64,000 nt of DNA, from contig NC_088295.1 in the NCBI RefSeq assembly GCF_032854445.1, positions 6,636,501 to 6,700,500 on the forward strand. Reading direction: 5' to 3'. Below, piece by piece: positions 59,264-64,000 of this stretch (within the stretch, counting starts at the first letter, position 1; every line of letters starts with the position of its first letter). The notes beneath the pieces were generated by a model. That model was not told the DNA's origin and did not search any database. It worked only from the letters and a program-made list of their open reading frames with translations. The translations under genes and the position numbers were made by a program. The stretch comes from Liolophura sinensis (taxonomy: Eukaryota > Mollusca > Polyplacophora > Chitonida > Chitonidae).

Positions 59264-62200
59264 CTATTGTAGAGATATTGAGTCCCGTAAGAGGTTTGCC
59301 AGTTCTATTAAGTGCATCTGTTTATTTCCTGTTGCAGCTGCGGCAGATGCAAAACGTCCTGCATATCTGAAACACATCAGATGTACAATGTATTTGATAT
59401 GTGCACATAATAGACATCATTATGATACCTGTGCTATGAATTTAAATCAAAGCAAGACAGAAAGTTTGGCCTGGTACTTATTTTCATGCAATCAAATTCA
59501 ACCAGTTTTTGAATTAGTTTTATTTCCAATTTTCTTTTTGTCAGAATAGGAAGAATCAGAGACAGACCCATGGCTTAAGATGTGTAGAATTGCTCAAACA
59601 TGAAGTTTACAGCCTTCAAAACAAAACAGGGGGCCTCTGTGGCCGAGTGGCTTAGCACGTCAGTGCTGCGCAATGACCCAGAAGCCTCTTATCAATGTGG
59701 TTGCTTTGAATTTAAGTCTTCCTCTCGGACTGTACATGGGAAGGTCTGCCAGCAACCTGCAGATGGTCATGGGTTTCCACTGGGCTTTGCCCGGTTTCAT
59801 CCCACCATAATGCTGCCCGCCGCCGTATAAGTGAAATCTTCTTGAGTATGGCGTAAAACATGAATCAAATAAATAAATCAAACACAAACTTTTCACATTC
59901 AATGTATGGTGTAAGAGTAAACTGTAAAGTAGGTTATCACACACACTTAATATCCACATTATGAATATTCCTCATAGCAACCACATTGTGGATAAATATC
60001 TATGTATAGATGGACAAAACACTGATACTCACTGTATTTCCTTGTCCACTTCCATCTTCTGCAAAACAGTTCTCATGCGAGGTTCCACATAAAACCAGGC
60101 CCCCATGTTTTTGTGTTCCTCTTGTGCCCAACAGAGCCGTGCCTTTGGGTACTTGCTGATCTCAGCCTTGACTAGGTCAAATGGGAATGGGGAAATCTGA
60201 AACAGACAGGTCTCAGGTCAGATGGGGAAATGTGAAACACACAAGTCACAGGTCAAATGGTGAAATGTGAAACAGGCAAGTCATACGTCAAACAGGGCAT
60301 TTAAAAATATACAAGGAACAAGAGAAATCTGAGACAGGCAAATCATAGGTTAAAAACTGTGATTAGAAACAGACAAGGTACAAGGGAAATCTCAGACAGA
60401 CAAGTCATAGGTCAGCTGTCACAGGTCACAAAGAATGATCAGAGATAGACAAGGAACAAGGGAAATCTGAGACAGATGAGTCACAGGTCAACAGTCACAG
60501 GTCAAAAGGAGTGATTATAGATAGACAAGGCACAAGAGAAATCTGAGACAGATGAGTTGCAGGTAAACCCATCACACGTAAAAAAAAAATGATCAGAGAT
60601 AGACAAGGCACAAGAGAAATCTCAGATAAACAAGCCACATGTCAAACGTCAAACAGTGCATTTACACATACACAAGGGAAATCAGAAACAGTCACAGGTC
60701 AGCTGTCACAGGTCAAAGAGAGTGATCATAGATAGATAAGGAACAGGGGAATTCTGAGACAGACAAGTCAAAGGTCAAGCTGGGTGAATAGAGACAGAAA
60801 AGGTACAAGGGAAGTCTGAGACAGATGTCACAAATCAAACGCACCTGTAGTCTGTAATTATTTGCAGCTAGGTCCTGACAACTGTAAGTTTTGATTTTAA
60901 ATGACGACGACGGTAGCTCACAAGAGTACAAGAGGGAGTAAGTTGATAGTGAAGCCTATGATCACTACTTTCATGATTTATAATCAACTCAGGCTTACGA
61001 TCCCTTTGTGCAAACAACCCTAGGTAAATAATTATTTAATTTATAAAGATAATGAAGTTGTTTCATAATTATACTGACAAATCCCTACAGTTTATTCAGA
61101 ATTCCAATCTACAGAAAATGTGCAATACTGTTCTTGTTGACAGATCCTGCTGTGATGTTAGCTATCTCTCCACATACCTGTTCAACCCTGGCTATGGCAA
61201 TGCTCTCCACTCTCTCCTTCTTTTCTCTCTCCTTCACCAGATCGTAGTACACTCGGCCTGTGCAGAAGATCAGTTTCTTCACCTGGTCGGGGTCCTGAGA
61301 AGCGGGGCCTTCCTCTGGGATCAGCCGACGGAATTTTGACCCCTCCGACATCTCATCAAAGCTAGACCTGGCCTCAGGCAAACGCAACAAGCTTTTTGGT
61401 GTCATGACTATAAGCTGGGGAGAAAGGAATCGTCAAGGTCAGTAACATTTCACACAAGGTCTATATGCTAGTGTCACAATCTTGGGACACTTTCTCACAG
61501 CAAACTGTGATACAGTTTTGGATACACTAATGACAATAATGTCATATAACCACATGTGCTGAAGTACACTTTTTGTAACACTATTTTGAAATAAATAAAT
61601 AAATATGTTTACAAACAATTACAAACTAAAATGACTTACATTTTCCTTTGGTATATGTCACTATCTCTGTTTCATGCAAACTATAACGAAATACTTCTTA
61701 AGGGAAGAAAAAAGCCAAAGACTTACAGGTTTTCTAAATGGAAGAGCAATTTGTCGTCTCATGGCATGAAAGAAATTGGCCGGCGTGGTGAAGTTACACA
61801 CAAACCAGTTGATCTCGTGCAACTGTTGCATTTCAAAGTTGGGGCCTTCAGGCTGGCAACAAAAATGTACACTGACTTCAGGCAACGAACTGGTAGCATA
61901 CTTAAGACAAACAGTAACTACACTGTATCTGATGACAATATATATGTACCTAAAGTACACTTATAGCATTTAACAAGCTAAAGATAAAGACAGCAGATAA
62001 AAGAAAAAGCTACACAAATACTAACTTTGACAGAGGATTAAGAATTAATTTTCATATTTTACTCTTGATCAACAACACAGTCCAAGTACTTACCATCCTT
62101 TTAAAACCTATCCAGGTTCAATTTTCTCACTCATCTCCTTGTTGCATAAGAGATCATGTAATCTGCTCTTGTCTTTTATGCTCGCATTCAAGATGAGGTT

Positions 62201-63641
62201 ACACTAAGATATATACATTCAATTGGACTCTCCTATATGGTGGCTGTAATGATTGTATTAGCATAACAATACCAAACAGGTCAAATCCCTGTATTTACAG
62301 TATGAAGCAGAGTGTTTAGTTTGTGAGGGAGGGGGTAGGGAGTGGTGTACTCACAGGAAAATACTCATGGTCATCGTTGCTCATCTGGAGGAATCTCTCG
62401 GGGCGGGCACTTGAATGTTCAGGACCCTGGAGACATGGTACAGGTACAGTATGACAGATGTGTCAATGACAGGCCCATGTACAGGACTGTCAAGGTCCAG
62501 TTTTGAGCACAGTACGACAGGTGTACAGGTCAGGTGAGTTACAAGCGACAGAAGAAATGTACAGATACATTCATGTGAAAGACAAAAGTTTACATATCCA
62601 GTTTAGTGTCAAAAAGACACTGAATTTACATATATTCATGGCAGAATGGATAAAATAAGAAATAACCTTAAAATATGGTAACCTTGACACTTGACAACCT
62701 GCTTAGTGTTATATCCCGAGAATACACCTGTGTATATTGCTAAGTAAAACCTATGTACATGTAATAACATGAGAACAAGGCTACTGTGTGATATTTATTG
62801 AGTGGTCTGTCTTACCATTCCTTCGTAGCCGTGGGAAGCAGCAGGACTAATCCACTTTGCCGGATCCACTTGGACTGACCACTGCTGATAAACTGGTCAA
62901 TAATACACTGAGCTGTGTTGTGGAAATCACCAAACTGAGCCTCCCAGATCACCAGGGCATTGGGGTTGGTCATGGAATAACCCAGCTCAAACCCTGAAAT
63001 AATGCAATACAAGTATGAAAAGACTGTCTATGTCTAGTTGGATATCAACTGTGGCCAGTTGTTCAGAAGTGTACTGGAAGTGAGATAAAATTGTGGTCAG
63101 TTGTTCAGGAGTGTACTGGCAGTGAGATACAATTGTGGCCAGTTCTTTAGAAGTGTACTGGAAGTGAGATACAATTGTGGTCAGTTGTTCAGAAGTGAAT
63201 TGAAAGTGAGATACCAACTGCAACCAGCTGTTCAGATGTGAATGTCTGATTACGCCAAATAAGTCATCACCAAATGACTTAACAGCAATAAGAATTGGAA
63301 CACCTCATTCAATAACCCTTTGCATTTTATTAGTGCTGTTGGCTGTGCCAATTTTCCACTCACTGTAACGGTAGTTGCTGTCGTATACGCGAAAAACAAT
63401 GAAATAAATAAGTACTATCAGATCATCGAATGTTCATAGAAAATTGATGAATGACATCAATAACATTGTGAAATGTCAAAACTGGAAGACGACCTTGTCC
63501 ATCACTGCCTTACCGAGGACTCCATACTCTGACAAGGAGCTGTTACACACAGTGTACATGGCCTGGTCCTGACTCAGATGGTTGAGGGGCACGTACGTCA
63601 TCTTGTCCACGTTCTGGTTGTGCAGGACACTGTGACGGTGG
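59264..63641 (-). CDS. OGDH: 2-oxoglutarate dehydrogenase E1, C-terminal part (5' partial, 1-bp frameshift)
   Basis: This is the thiamine-diphosphate-dependent E1 subunit of the mitochondrial 2-oxoglutarate dehydrogenase complex (TCA cycle). Exons on the - strand: 63641-63514, 62993-62816, 62426-62355, 61852-61727, 61414-61178, 60196-60033 and 59366-59264 (stop). They give about 335 residues from [15 protein letters not shown] to the C-terminus; the rest of the ~1000-aa protein lies right of the window. Diagnostic segments: [68 protein letters not shown] and [29 protein letters not shown] and the ATGNK end identify OGDH/OGDHL rather than DHTKD1. Exon 62993-62816 is one base short: LLLP is followed by TATKEW, where the family has HGYEGM. 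Restoring one C in the CCC run at about 62833-62835 would recover the frame into the next exon. Confidence 0.94.
59629..59878 (+). mobile_element. SINE-A, full length, + orientation, in the last OGDH intron
   Basis: Begins GGGGGCCTCTGTGGCCGAGT with a tRNA-like head (GGCTTAGCACGTCAGTGCTG) and continues GGTCTGCCAGCAACCTGCAG and CCCGGTTTCATCCCACCATA. It ends TATGGCGTAAAACATGAATC + AAATAAATAAATC. It is the best reference copy here for the element's orientation. Confidence 0.9.
60180..60860 (-). repeat. Array containing OGDH exon acceptor copies
   Basis: About nine irregular ~60-80 bp units of GGGAAATCTGAGACAGACAA + GTCACAGGTCAAA type. On the - strand the real junction is TGTCTGTTTCAG|ATTTCCCCATTCCCATTTGACC (exon start 60196). 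Units read GTTTCACATTTCCCCATCTGACCTG, so the acceptor region and first ~20 exon bases are copied with a 7-base deletion. The nearest unit (60205-60235) is the most exon-like; farther units are more diverged and carry CAGAGATAGACAAGG inserts. Confidence 0.75.
63040..63235. repeat. ~42-bp tandem repeat, OGDH intron
   Basis: Four to five units of GTTCAGAAGTGTACTGGAAG + TGAGATACAATTGTGGTCAGTT, about 50 bp into the intron upstream of exon 62993-62816. No exon bases are recognised in the unit. Confidence 0.85.
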
Positions 63642-63734
63642 CTGAAAACACAGCATGCATCACAATCAGTACTAACAGAAACAGAATACACTTATTTCTT
63701 TCTTTCAATGCTGTTTCATGCTGTGAATATTTCA

Positions 63735-63950
63735 CCTGCCCCACGGCAACCAGCGTTATGATTGACGGGAATCCGTCTGGGGTTGGGGGAAACCCACAAC
63801 CATCCGCAGGTTGCTCACAGATCTTTCCATGTACGAGTGGAGAGGAAGCCAGCATGAGCTGGACTTTAACTCACAGCGACGGCATTGGTGAAGGGCTCCT
63901 GGGTTGTTGTACTACACTGGCACACTAATCACTGGGCCGTGGAGCCCCAA
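63735..63950 (-). mobile_element. SINE-A, 3' truncated, diverged
   Basis: CACGGCAACCAGCGTTATGA, CCGCAGGTTGCTCACAGATC and GAGCTGGACTTTAACTCACA to CACTGGGCCGTGGAGCCCC. The tail with the AAAT repeats is absent. It lies upstream of the first visible OGDH exon. Confidence 0.8.
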
Positions 63951-64000
63951 ACAGCTGATGCATGTACTAGAGTACAGCGAGTGTGGATCTATCACAGCAG

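Noticed and set aside
59629-59710. tRNA gene
   Set aside because: The tRNA-like sequence is the head of a SINE-A copy, continuous with the SINE body and tail; the cloverleaf is degenerate.
59264-63641. DHTKD1 (2-oxoadipate dehydrogenase) instead of OGDH
   Set aside because: The segments [29 protein letters not shown] and [12 protein letters not shown] are of OGDH type; DHTKD1 has different sequence at each.

Overview
This is animal nuclear DNA. It has large, intron-rich genes, AT-rich introns packed with minisatellites, and many copies of two tRNA-derived SINE families. One family has a head reading as tRNA and an (AAAT)n tail, a type common in mollusc and other lophotrochozoan genomes. The window therefore suggests a lophotrochozoan, most likely a mollusc; this is an inference, because no species marker is present.

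Six protein-coding genes can be assembled exon by exon with consistent splice phases. (1) P4HA, collagen prolyl 4-hydroxylase alpha, + strand, 511-11247, 5' end outside the window. (2) DGKE, diacylglycerol kinase epsilon, - strand, 18262-25231, complete, 524 aa. (3) LRPAP1 (RAP), ER chaperone for LDL-receptor-family proteins, + strand, 28702-35382, complete, ending HSEL. (4) NFU1, mitochondrial Fe-S scaffold, - strand, 40388-51230, 5' exon uncertain. (5) A C10orf53/UPF0728 homologue, + strand, 54411-56496, complete, 92 aa. (6) OGDH, 2-oxoglutarate dehydrogenase E1, - strand, 59264-63641, C-terminal part, continuing past the right edge, with an apparent 1-bp deletion. The genes strictly alternate in strand (+ - + - + -), so the pairs DGKE/LRPAP1 and NFU1/C10orf53 are head to head. 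They do not form one pathway, although NFU1 supplies the Fe-S clusters that lipoyl synthase needs to make the lipoamide used by the OGDH complex. The C10orf53-OGDH convergent pair matches the human CHAT-C10orf53-OGDHL neighbourhood.

The most striking feature is not a gene. At about nine places a tandem array (unit 25-91 bp) runs directly into an exon boundary, and the repeat unit contains a copy of that boundary: the splice donor or acceptor plus 8-55 nt of coding sequence. It happens at P4HA exon 6 (donor) and the last P4HA exon (C-terminus and stop region), two DGKE exons (one donor, one acceptor), four NFU1 boundaries and one OGDH acceptor. The arrays therefore present rows of decoy splice sites next to the real ones. 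Other arrays (2.15-3.6, 8.3-9.7, 13.1-13.4, 33.2-35.05, 38.0-39.1, 41.0-44.9 kb) are purely intronic or intergenic. The largest is an 88-bp satellite of about 44 copies inside the last NFU1 intron.

The rest is SINE copies, two foldback elements (5.43-5.54 kb and 46.64-47.18 kb), TA microsatellites, a poly-G tract and unremarkable AT-rich sequence. No prokaryotic feature, CRISPR array, rRNA gene or standalone tRNA gene is visible. Exon limits were derived by hand from frame, phase, GT/AG and family similarity, without alignment tools. The labels SINE-A and SINE-B are local to this annotation.
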